Origin: Histomonas meleagridis
Taxonomy: Eukaryota; Parabasalia; Tritrichomonadida; Dientamoebidae
Length of the DNA: 64,000 nucleotides
NCBI GenBank assembly: GCA_020186115.1
Contig: WSYJ01000049.1
Coordinates: forward strand, 62,001-126,000
Reading direction: 5' to 3'
In this document: piece by piece, positions 27,536 to 37,300 of the stretch
Numbering within the stretch: the first letter of the stretch is position 1
Layout of the letters: each line of letters starts with the position of its first letter
The notes under the pieces: generated by a model
Database searches by the model: none
Told to the model about the DNA's origin: nothing
The model's input: the letters and a program-made list of their open reading frames with translations, nothing else
Program-made: the position numbers and the translations under genes

Positions 27536-30500
27536 ATGTTGTATCTGGTTGCATTCCTCTTCCTTATTGACAAGTTATCATTTGATACATCGATAAATGG
27601 GCGAATTACTATGCAAAAGTCGAATAAGCAAATCAATTCATATACTAATGGTTGGTATTATATTTGGATTCAAAACAAATCAAATACTGATATCAAACAA
27701 TACCTTAAATTAGAGGCGTCTAATATGGTATACAATGGAGTCTACAAACAATATTTGACAATTTCAGATATAAATTATCTGAAAGATAAAGCAGTATTAC
27801 GTATGATAACTCCAAGCGAAAAAATCGCATCGGTATCAGAGCACCTTATAGTCCATACCTCCAAAAACGCCCAATTAAACATATCAAATCCAATCGATAA
27901 AATATCCGATACTTCATACATCGTTACGACGACAACACCAACTGAAACTGCCCAAATCCTTTCAGAGATACCCGAAGTCATATCTATCATATCACAACCC
28001 AAACCAATTCCATGCAATTACGTCACCAGTGGCTATGTTCAAAAGCGCCAATCACCAGTATTCGATGAAACTTATCAACGTTACATAGTTCCAACATATC
28101 TATCACAATATGGCATCACCGGATCTGGCCAAGTCATCACCGTTTTGGACTCTCCGATTGATTGGCTTCACACCATGTTTTATGATGACTATGACGATGG
28201 CATTCTTGGTCTTAATTCTATGTTTAACAAAGTTCTTAGCGATCATCGAAAATTTTCATATTATAACACACAGCATTGCGTTGGTCAATTTGTATCAACA
28301 TCGACTGACACATTTCGATCATTAGAGATGGGATATGATTCACATGGTACACATGTTGCAGGCTCATTAGCAGGCAAAGCTTATGATTCTAAGTCATCAA
28401 TTTCAGCATTTAATGGCGTAGCACCAGATGCAAAGATTGCGTACTTTGGATCATTAAGTTCATGTAATGACTTCTTTAGATATCCGACTAGAATCCCTAC
28501 GACAATGGAAAGTGTTGGGTCATATATTAGTACCAATAGTTGGGTATATGGATTTGATTATTATCTTCAAGGTGAAAATGATTATAATACATTAGCGACA
28601 TCTGATTCATCAATATTATATGTATTTTCAGCCGGTAATTATGGAAGTTCTAATGCTGCATATTCTATAGGTTCTCCTTCTATTTGTTGTAACATATTAA
28701 CTGTCGGCGCGTTAGATATGATCAAAACAGACAAAGATATAACTATCGAAATAACTACTGAAGATAATACGAAAATTGAAACCATCGAAATTGTTAGTAA
28801 TTATCAAGCAGATACTTTTAATTATATTGATGCAAAACTTTTACTTTATAACGCTGATAATAGTCAACCACCAAATTCTATTTATTCTGTAGCATATGTT
28901 GATGGTACAAGTTGGCAACGAGTAGATACACAAACTGTATATAGTTTCTTCAATAAGATTTTGGCAGTATATAATCAACAAAGTGTTAAAACAATGATAA
29001 TATATAGTACAAATAATATAATGACGGATTTGTTAAATGCTGGTGGTATTACTCATGGATCATTATGTTTAATATATTGTTCAGATTCAAAAATCAAAAA
29101 TTATATTGGACAAAATATAACATTAAAGAAAGTTACATCAGGAGTCGAAATTAAAAATGATTCATTAGAAAGAGCTTCATATTCTTCAATGGGTCCAACA
29201 CTTAAAGGTATATTAAAACCTGATGTAGTTGCACCAGGTACAAGTATAATGAGTGCAGCATCACAAGTTTTAGCAACTAATAATCATGGAAGTGATGACG
29301 TACCATCAGAATTACATTCGATTGTAATAATGCAAGGAACTTCTATGTCTACGCCAGTTGTTTCAGGTTCTTTAGCTTTAATTAGACAATATTTCACTGA
29401 TAAGAAATATTTGGATACAGAAATTCAACCACATTCTACTTTAATACGTGCATGTATAATTAATTCCGCTGTAAGTAATCAGAAAACTCCAAATAATATG
29501 ATAGGTCATGGATCTATCGATTTATCAACACTTTTACCTGTTAATGAAGACGAAAATAAAGAATTTGGATTAAGAATTAGTGAAACATTTGAAATTAAAG
29601 GTAAGAAACATTATTCTTCAAAGATTACTATTAATAATAATAAGAAACCTTTAAAGATTACAATGTCTTATATGGATACTGTTATATCAATTGATTCATT
29701 AATACCTATTTATAATGATTTAGATTTAGTGGTTATATCTAATACAGGAGAAATATTTTATGGTAATCATAAAAGTAATAATCAAGAAGAACATTTAACA
29801 ACAAATGAAAAAGTAATTATAAATACTGATGAATTAAATATCGGTGAATATACTATACATATATTTAGTAATGAAGTTTGTGATACACAAGTTTCTGTTG
29901 TTGTTAATGGTCCATTTAATCATAATGATGTAACTACAAATCAAAAGTATTTAACTTTCCAAGAAGATTCAAAATGTATAGCAAAATCACTTGGTACATG
30001 TGATAATGGTGTAATGAAATGTGTTGGTCCATATAATGGTAACTTATGTCAAACAGAATTAAAGTCATTAAAGAGAGGTTCGGTGGATTATACAATACCA
30101 GAAAATGGTTTAATGTATTTCATTGTTTCTTCAAATAATGTAAAGTCTGCATCGATTAAAATTTCAACAACGTCAGGTTGTAACTTAACAAATTATGTAA
30201 CAATTTGGATATTAGAAACTAATGGTATGAGTCCATTAACATTTACTGATTATGATACACCAATTAGATTAACTAATGATAGTCCTTCTTATTCTTTCGA
30301 TCTAAATCTTGATGTTACCAATACTTACTTCATGATATTCAACAATAACAATAAAAGTAATGAATATGTCATAGAATATAACGTTGATTATATTGTTGAA
30401 CCTTCCGAAGAAGAAGAAGAAACTCAAATTTCATCAGAACATCAAACGAAATCAAGCATTGAAAAATCTGAAATTGAACAGAGCGGTATTGAAAAGTCTG

Positions 30501-30775
30501 AAATTGAACAGAGCGGTATTGAAAAGTCTGAAGCTGAATCACGCACTGATACTAATACTAATACTGGTGCTGTGTCACCTATCGATCAAAATACTTCATA
30601 CTTAAGTGATAAAGGTAATAGAAATGGTTTCTCCGTGTTCGGATTAGAAGAAACTTTGTCTATAATGATAATAGTTTTAATTGTAGGTGTGGTGTTTGTG
30701 TTAATTGTTTCAATTATTGTGGTCTCTGTTTTGTCTAAAAAGAATAATAGTGTAAGTAGTTTCTCAGGACCTTAA
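27536..30775 (+). CDS. Membrane-anchored subtilisin-like serine protease (family S8)
   Basis: 1079 residues from ATG 27536; the 8-residue non-ATG extension upstream is rejected because this ATG starts a signal peptide (MLYLVAFLFLIDKLS). A pro-region runs to about 170. The catalytic triad is Asp205 (VLDSPID), His270 (DSHGTHVAG) and Ser603 (QGTSMSTP), with oxyanion Asn368 (SAGNYG). The roughly 150-residue stretch between Asn368 and the ASYSSMGP block (548-555) could hold a PA-like insert. A beta-rich C-terminal region with paired Cys, an acidic Glu/Ser tail with a 10-residue repeat, one TM helix (about 1035-1065) and a short cytosolic tail follow. Trichomonads carry a family of such surface or lysosomal subtilases. 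Confidence 0.92.
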   Translation: MLYLVAFLFLIDKLSFDTSINGRITMQKSNKQINSYTNGWYYIWIQNKSNTDIKQYLKLEASNMVYNGVYKQYLTISDINYLKDKAVLRMITPSEKIASVSEHLIVHTSKNAQLNISNPIDKISDTSYIVTTTTPTETAQILSEIPEVISIISQPKPIPCNYVTSGYVQKRQSPVFDETYQRYIVPTYLSQYGITGSGQVITVLDSPIDWLHTMFYDDYDDGILGLNSMFNKVLSDHRKFSYYNTQHCVGQFVSTSTDTFRSLEMGYDSHGTHVAGSLAGKAYDSKSSISAFNGVAPDAKIAYFGSLSSCNDFFRYPTRIPTTMESVGSYISTNSWVYGFDYYLQGENDYNTLATSDSSILYVFSAGNYGSSNAAYSIGSPSICCNILTVGALDMIKTDKDITIEITTEDNTKIETIEIVSNYQADTFNYIDAKLLLYNADNSQPPNSIYSVAYVDGTSWQRVDTQTVYSFFNKILAVYNQQSVKTMIIYSTNNIMTDLLNAGGITHGSLCLIYCSDSKIKNYIGQNITLKKVTSGVEIKNDSLERASYSSMGPTLKGILKPDVVAPGTSIMSAASQVLATNNHGSDDVPSELHSIVIMQGTSMSTPVVSGSLALIRQYFTDKKYLDTEIQPHSTLIRACIINSAVSNQKTPNNMIGHGSIDLSTLLPVNEDENKEFGLRISETFEIKGKKHYSSKITINNNKKPLKITMSYMDTVISIDSLIPIYNDLDLVVISNTGEIFYGNHKSNNQEEHLTTNEKVIINTDELNIGEYTIHIFSNEVCDTQVSVVVNGPFNHNDVTTNQKYLTFQEDSKCIAKSLGTCDNGVMKCVGPYNGNLCQTELKSLKRGSVDYTIPENGLMYFIVSSNNVKSASIKISTTSGCNLTNYVTIWILETNGMSPLTFTDYDTPIRLTNDSPSYSFDLNLDVTNTYFMIFNNNNKSNEYVIEYNVDYIVEPSEEEEETQISSEHQTKSSIEKSEIEQSGIEKSEIEQSGIEKSEAESRTDTNTNTGAVSPIDQNTSYLSDKGNRNGFSVFGLEETLSIMIIVLIVGVVFVLIVSIIVVSVLSKKNNSVSSFSGP
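30458..30534 (+). repeat. 30-bp coding tandem repeat in subtilase tail
   Basis: Two full units and one partial, encoding IEKSEIEQSG. The units are nearly identical, so the copy number probably varies between strains. It lies in the juxtamembrane stalk. Confidence 0.85.
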
Positions 30776-30999
30776 ATAAATAACGAGACGTTTTAGTAAT
30801 TAATTGTTTCCTTTGATAAATAAAACCATTTTTTTTTCTTTAAGAAATGTTTTAATAAAAATTTAAATTTTAAAAATCCTAATTTAGAATTTCTAAAAAA
30901 AAATTTCTCGCTAACAATGAAACTTCAAATATTTCGGCACTTTTATATCAATATCAGAAATCGATTTGAAAGATATATCAAAAAACTCAAAATGGAATT

Positions 31000-31007
31000 A
31001 ACGGTTT
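31000..31007 (+). promoter_or_regulatory. M3 element upstream of the 31052 start
   Basis: AACGGTTT, followed at 31029-31033 by an Inr (TCATA, +1 at A31031), which places +1 21 bases before the ATG at 31052. Confidence 0.5.
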
Positions 31008-31051
31008 CGATTGCACTTTTTCGTAAACTCATACTCGAACGTTATTGGCAA

Positions 31052-32152
31052 ATGGGGGATTCTATGAAAGTTTTCAGCAAAAAAAATCATTCCAAGATTT
31101 TTAACTGTACAATAACTGTCGAAAAAGGTCACGAAAGAATGGTTCATATTTTAACATCATCTTTTTATTTTGATGTTGTTTCTAATCATTGGGGAAAAAT
31201 CCTTTATCATATAACAACAGAGCACTTTGTTTCAGTATCATACAAGGGGAAAGTTGTTACCATTGTTTATGATGGTAAATCAACTCTAAAGCTAACTTGT
31301 CAAACATGTGATAAAGCAATTAAACTTGTAGATGCACTTCAACTTGAGCCAGCAGAGACTCCTCCTACGCCACGAGAAGTTTATGCCACCACCAAAGTTC
31401 TTACTCAACTCAATCTTGAACCCGATGAAGTTACTAAAATCAATTCAGAACTCACCACTCTTATCACAAAGCTTCTCAACAAGATTGACAATTCGGTGGC
31501 CTTCAATCCATGTTTTTCTGACATTCTTTCCTGTGTATATCGTATTCGATTTCCCCGTGGAGACATAAACAAAAATATATCCTCACTTAAGTCAGAGCTT
31601 TATTTATATTTTCTTCTTTTATTTGTAAACTCTTTAGAACGTGCATCCCAACTTAAATCCAGTCGAGATTATCTCATACGAATTGTCGGTAATTTAGGTA
31701 ATACCATTTCTATTATAGCCGACGATCTTCGTATCAACGTCAAGCATCTTTTGGGCGCATGTAACCTCTACTGCGAGGGAGGTAGCGTTGCGGGAATCTA
31801 CAACGAAAGCAAAAAGTTGCAGGTGACCGTTATGGAGAAATTTGCTGACGAACGAAAAGATTTAGAAATTAAGGATTTCACACTGATAGATAAGATCTTT
31901 TCGATAGCCGTGATGGTTATTTGCGGAGGACTTGCTGGCGTATATCAATTTAGCATTGATACACTCACAAAAGAAATTGTTGAATACGTCTGCTCAATAA
32001 GGTCCGGAAGAATAACGGAAACAAGCAAGCTCGACTTGCAAATGAAAATATTCGCTGGAGATATGTTGAGATGTTGTAATGAGACAAGATATGAGCCAGA
32101 ATTCCAATATGTGTTTGCAATATGGGTATTGATAGGCGAGCCAATAAATTGA
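31052..32152 (+). CDS. Unknown 366-residue protein (conserved-hypothetical type)
   Basis: The frame is open from an ATG at 30917, but the ATG at 31052 (MGDSMKVFSKKNHSKIF) is preferred because an M3 site and an Inr lie just upstream of it, inside the longer frame. The N-terminal 110 residues are beta-rich and look like a PH-type fold (VSVSYKGKVVTIVYDGKSTLKLTC); a short Pro/Thr linker (ETPPTPREVY) and a mostly alpha-helical C-terminal 240 residues follow. No membrane segment with certainty, no catalytic motif. Family not recognised. A Rho-GEF/GAP or sorting role would be guesswork. Confidence 0.7.
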   Translation: MGDSMKVFSKKNHSKIFNCTITVEKGHERMVHILTSSFYFDVVSNHWGKILYHITTEHFVSVSYKGKVVTIVYDGKSTLKLTCQTCDKAIKLVDALQLEPAETPPTPREVYATTKVLTQLNLEPDEVTKINSELTTLITKLLNKIDNSVAFNPCFSDILSCVYRIRFPRGDINKNISSLKSELYLYFLLLFVNSLERASQLKSSRDYLIRIVGNLGNTISIIADDLRINVKHLLGACNLYCEGGSVAGIYNESKKLQVTVMEKFADERKDLEIKDFTLIDKIFSIAVMVICGGLAGVYQFSIDTLTKEIVEYVCSIRSGRITETSKLDLQMKIFAGDMLRCCNETRYEPEFQYVFAIWVLIGEPIN

Positions 32153-32401
32153 AATTATTTAGTAAAATTTTATTTATTTGCAAATAAAAAAGATGTTATA
32201 ATGTGATGCGCAGTCATTCTTCCCTAATTGTTTTCTAAGAAATAAATGATTGAATTGAGGATTAATTTAATTTGATTTTTCATAATTGATCTTCAAAAAG
32301 GAAAAATGTAGAACTTAAAGTAATTAAATTTATGCGATTTTTAAGAAAAAGTGTTGAAGAATTGAAACATTTTTGGTTTTATTATCGTGTTCCACGGTTA
32401 T

Positions 32402-33346
32402 ATGATATGTATGTATAAAATATCAACACAGCGCTTATTTTTGCATCTGATTGTGGTAATATTGAAATAGTAAAATTACTTCTTGAACAAAAAAGAATTG
32501 ATATTAATGCTAAAAACATTTATATCTTTAATTTAAAATAATTTATTTTAATAATTTTTTGTTTCAAAATAATATTTGGAAATCATACAAATTATTTAAA
32601 ACAGCACTTATGTTAGCATCTGAAAATGGTCATATAGAAATAGTTAAATTACTTCTTGAACAAAAAAGAAATGATATTAATGTAAAAGATATATATTTAC
32701 TTTGAATGATATTTATTATTAAAATTTGATGTGTCAAGATAATATTTAGAAATATTTTAAAATATTTGGTAATACATTTCTTGTTGAATCTAAACTTAAT
32801 CATATTGATATAGTTAAATTACTAAAAGAACAAAAAGAGTTTAATGTTAATGTTAAAGATATTTTTTTGTTTTATTTATGATTTCTTTTGATAATTTTAT
32901 GAGATTTATAACTAATATATGGAAATTATTTAAATAATTTGATACATCACTTATTAATGTAACGAAAAAAGATCATCCAGAAATAGTTTAATTGCTTCTT
33001 TTACACAAACAAATTGATGTTAATGGGCAAAATATTTGTATGTTTTATATAATATTCATTTAAATAATTTGATATTTAATCGTCAAATTTGGGAATTATT
33101 TAAATAGTTTTGTATCATTAATGAGAGCAACTAAAAATTGTTGTACAGAATTAGTTAAATTATTCATTAATCAAAAAGGAATTGATGTAAATATCAAAGA
33201 TTTTTATTTGGTCAATATAATGTATATTTAAATGTTTTAATGTTTTTAAATATTAATTGGAAATAAAACAAAATATTTCAAACAGCACTTGATATAGCAA
33301 AATCAAAAGGAAAGCAAGAAATTATCGAATTACTTCAAATGGAATA
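32402..33346 (+). pseudogene. Decayed ankyrin-repeat array with AT-rich spacers
   Basis: About six ankyrin-type units lie in order; the best are ALIFASDCGNIEIVKLLLEQ, then ALMLASENGHIEIVKLLLEQ, then progressively poorer ones, ending DIAKSKGKQEIIELLQME and a stop. Units repeat about every 170 bases: roughly 90 bases of repeat plus a 65-85-base AT-rich spacer with a conserved end (AATATTTGGAAATTATTTAA then ACAGCACTT). Stops and frame changes in the spacers break the reading. The first unit is preceded by ATGATAT and a 23-base segment (32409-32431) starting GTATGT and ending CAACACAG, which looks like a mini-intron. Either a pseudogene or a gene with an intron-like spacer in each repeat. Confidence 0.6.
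32409..32431 (+). other. Candidate 23-nt intron before the first ankyrin unit
   Basis: The 5' end GTATGT and 3' end ATCAACACAG resemble the trichomonad splice consensus (GTAYGT ... ACTAACACACAG). Removal joins ATG ATA T to CG CTT and reads straight into the first ankyrin repeat. Same length as the HP1 intron in this window. Confidence 0.4.
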
Positions 33347-33648
33347 ATCTCATTTTTAGATAATTGCTTCACATAACAAATATTTAATTTTCCCAATGAA
33401 TTTATCAAAATCTTTCTTTTCCTTGTTGTTTCAAGAATATTTTGGGTTTAATTATTCTTTTAAGCGCATATTAAAAAGTATTAATAAAGGAGATTCGAAA
33501 ACATTTCGTGCAAAACTCCCACAAATTTTAACGATTATTTTTGTCTCAAAAACTTGTATTGTAAATGTTCAAGTTTAGCATATTTTGCCGGTGATGATTG
33601 AAAATTGAAAGAATATAAAATCTCGATACAATACAAAAATTTCTTACT

Positions 33649-33654
33649 TCATTA
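33649..33654 (+). promoter_or_regulatory. Inr of Ras-like gene
   Basis: TCATTA with +1 at A33651, 9 bases before the ATG. Confidence 0.6.
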
Positions 33655-33659
33655 TTTTC

Positions 33660-34244
33660 ATGATTGATTGCAAAATTGTTGTATTCGGAGCAGGAGGTGT
33701 CGGTAAATCAGCTCTAATGATACAATTTGTTCAAGGATATTTTGTATCTGATTATGATCCAACAATTGAAGATTCATATAAACGTGTTATAATTGTTGAT
33801 GACGAAAAAATACAACTTGATATTCTTGATACAGCAGGACAAGATGACTTTGCACCAATGCGTATCACATACATGAGATCAGGAAAAGGTTTTATTATTG
33901 TTTATTCCATTGATGATCGTTCTTCATTTGAAGAAGTTCAAGAATTTTATGATGCACTTGTTCGAACAAAAGTAACAAAGAATATTCCAATTGTTATATG
34001 TGGAAACAAGTGCGATTTAGAAGATAAGCGTGTTGTTAGTAAAATAGAAGGACAAGAGCTTGCAAAAAAATTAGGTGCAGTGTTCTTTGAAACATCAGCA
34101 TTTCTTGACAAGAACATTGATGAAACATTTACTGAACTTGTCAGAGCAATTAATAAGTCATTTTGCTTCAAGCAAAATCAAGAAACAAAAGTTCAAAAGA
34201 AGAATAAGAAGAAGATAATTGCATCATGCTGCAACTTGATTTAA
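33660..34244 (+). CDS. Ras/Rap-like small GTPase
   Basis: 194 residues. G1 GAGGVGKS (10-17), switch I YDPTIEDSY (effector Thr35), G3 DTAGQ (57-61, followed by Asp rather than the usual Glu), G4 NKCD and G5 ETSA are all intact. The hypervariable tail is strongly basic (KKNKKKI) and ends CCNLI, a CaaX box (CNLI) predicted to be geranylgeranylated, with a second Cys for palmitoylation. A signalling GTPase at the plasma or an internal membrane. Ras versus Rap cannot be decided. The Inr sits 9 bases upstream of the ATG. Confidence 0.93.
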   Translation: MIDCKIVVFGAGGVGKSALMIQFVQGYFVSDYDPTIEDSYKRVIIVDDEKIQLDILDTAGQDDFAPMRITYMRSGKGFIIVYSIDDRSSFEEVQEFYDALVRTKVTKNIPIVICGNKCDLEDKRVVSKIEGQELAKKLGAVFFETSAFLDKNIDETFTELVRAINKSFCFKQNQETKVQKKNKKKIIASCCNLI

Positions 34245-34396
34245 ATATTAAATAATCAATAAACGCGGATTTCAAAAAAAAAAAAAAATTTTATTAGATA
34301 TTTTTATTAGATTTTTATATAAAAAGAAATAAAATTTAAATATTTTTTATATTTCTATAAAATACAAATACAAAAGAACTAATTAAACAACATTTA

Positions 34397-37300
34397 TTAT
34401 TTACGTGATTTTCCGAACAAAAGTTCTTTTCTTCTTGAAGCAGCCTTATCTTGATTATCAGAGAGCCACAAGTTCAGTTCGTTTTCTTTACTACTTGGTA
34501 ATTTTCCTAAACCCACCAAATGTTTCAAGAACTGTGGTATTATATCTCTTGAAATATCTATAATCAATTTACTAATCAAAGTTTCGATATTTGCAGTTAA
34601 ATCCTGATAAATAATACCATTAAACAAACCATGGAATTCATTAATATCAGGAATCACATTATTTTCAGGGTTATGATATGACAAATTTAAAGTCACTGGT
34701 GTAATTTTAAAGTATCTTAATAAAAAGTTACTATCGGCCCGATTGATCATCACTTTTAATTCTTTCGATTTATTCCCTTCCAAGAAAGAAGAATGATCAA
34801 TCGTAATGATAGGTAAAACGCCATCATTTAACAATATTCGTGGAAGTCTTATATCAGGTCTTTCAAAGCCGAACTTCATAGTTGGTTTTGAAGGCATTCC
34901 AATATCATTATTTAAAATAGATTTTATTAATATACCAAAGAAAGTCGACTCATATATTACTATTGTTGGGTCCAAATTAATTTCGAAATGATTATAAAAC
35001 TTTATACCTCCAATAGGTGGTTTAGATTTAGCTTGTATTCGTAATAATGGGGTTTTTACTTTGGGATCAACTCGATCTAACCAACGACTAAAGATTAAAT
35101 TAGTTTTAGCTGATACACGTGCATCATTAATCTTTAAATCGTCAACTAATAACATCGAATTTGAAGATCCGTCGATTTTCTTTTCTTGTTGGAATGTTAA
35201 ATCAGTAGAAACTAAGAAACAAATTGGGTTTTTAAGATTATCGAATAAGAATAATTGACATTTAGAGATGTAAGTATTAAATGTTATATTAAGTAATGAA
35301 ACTTCTTGATTATTATTCGGATTATTATTACTATTTGTTGTAATGTTTTTCTCGGATTTTATGGTCATTAACGCATGTGATATTTCTTGGATATATTGTT
35401 TAATACATGCAATGTCTTTAGGATTACAATTTAAACTAATGTTTTTAATGAAGGATTCTGCAATTAAGTTTTTATTATTGTTTAATTCGTTTTGATAAAA
35501 AATTACACGAATCCCTTCAATCATTCCAATCGATGATTTAATTTCATTAATGTTTTGGATGAAATTATTTTCTGTTGATATTGTTATAGTTTCAACATCT
35601 AAATTCGCTGCAATTAAATCTAAAGTTTGATGGAATTTTATGTTGAATTTAATTGGTTGAATTACACATAATAATTTAATGTCATATAATAAAGACTCAA
35701 ATAATATTTGGATACTATTAATGGTTAAATCTAAAAAGATTTCTTGGAATTTCTCTAAGATTGAATCAATGTTATTTTTCTCTTGTAATATATTATGATT
35801 ATGAATTGCTTTTGAAGTAGTAACTACTTTTTGTGATGGAGTACGTGATAATAAATGTAAAAGTAATTCTTCTTTATTATTACTTTTACTAGTAATATTT
35901 TCATTATGATTTGTTTCTTTATTTTTATTATTATTTTTATTCGTTTTGTTCATATCAGGAAGAAAATGTATAATCGCTTCAATAAATTCTTCGATATAAC
36001 GAACAAATAATTGTGTTCCATAGATTTGTAATGTATCGATTTTTATTACTAAATCTTTTCCATAATTAATTTCGGGATTAATAATTTTAGCAAATGTTGG
36101 TGAAGCATCTTCATAATTCTTCGAATAATATGATAAATCAGTAGTATTTAATAATATTTGTGGCGATTTTAATGATACTTTAAACTCGACATTCGATTTA
36201 GGGTTTTTAGTTATGATTAAATTTAATGAAAAGTTAACTAATGTTAAATCAATTGATGTACCATAAATATTTTTAGTTTCAATTGGAAAACAATCGAAAA
36301 TTCGAAATGAAAATGATGATGCATTATTTATATGAAATATAAATATTAATTTTAAGTCACTTAAAAAATATAATTCTTGTTTTCGTCTATAAAGTTGTCC
36401 AAACTTTTTAGTATATACTTCATTAACTAAAGGTGAATCAAATAAATTTAATATCGGATCTATTAACCATAAGAAATGTGCTACGTCTAACATTGCAAAA
36501 GGTGATACTTCACCATTCGAATATTTTAATATGAAATCAGTTGTTATAGCAGTTGCTCTAAAGTTTTTATATGTATCATAATTCGGATCATTAAATTGGT
36601 TAATATCAGCAATGAAATTATGTAACTTTTGATTATTTAATGGAGTTTTAATTATAAATTTAACTTCTAAATCGAAATCACTAAAATGTAATAATTGTGG
36701 GCCATTATTACATCTAAAAAGATTAAATTCATTTGAAGTTATATGATAAACTCCATTAATAATATTCGCCTTAAAATTAGTTAATGATAATATAGCTACA
36801 TTCTTAAAGTCATCATAACGTTTACCGCCGACGAAATTAAATTTAATATTATCAACTTGAAAATGATATCTCCCATGAAATACATAACGTAATTCATCCC
36901 ACCATTTCAAACTTGGTGAAGGATCATATGGCTTAGGTATTAATGATGTAATTGAATCCACGAAATCATCGAATATTTTCATCATATTACCTCCAATATA
37001 TATACCGAAGTCACCTAAATTAATATTTAAATCACAATATAATTTAATGTCTGTAACTGTTCCTTTCGTAATGAATTCTTTACCTAATACTGTTATCGGT
37101 ATATCAAGGAATTTTCCATCAGATATTTCACCAACTAATAATATTCCATTTAAGTTTAATTCTGATCCTTTAATAATTGGTTCTTTTAAGTTATAACAAT
37201 TAATCGCTGCATCTTTTATGTTTACATTAATCTTTAAGCCTTCTAATGTCTCCCATTCTACATTAGGATATAATTCAGCTGTATTAGGATCAAATTCATG

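Larger units (their letters stand above)
32153..33659. other. Gene-poor interval holding the ankyrin relic and the Ras gene 5' flank
   Basis: Besides the ankyrin array (32402-33346) nothing else is seen. The Inr of the Ras-like gene is at 33649-33654. Confidence 0.5.
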
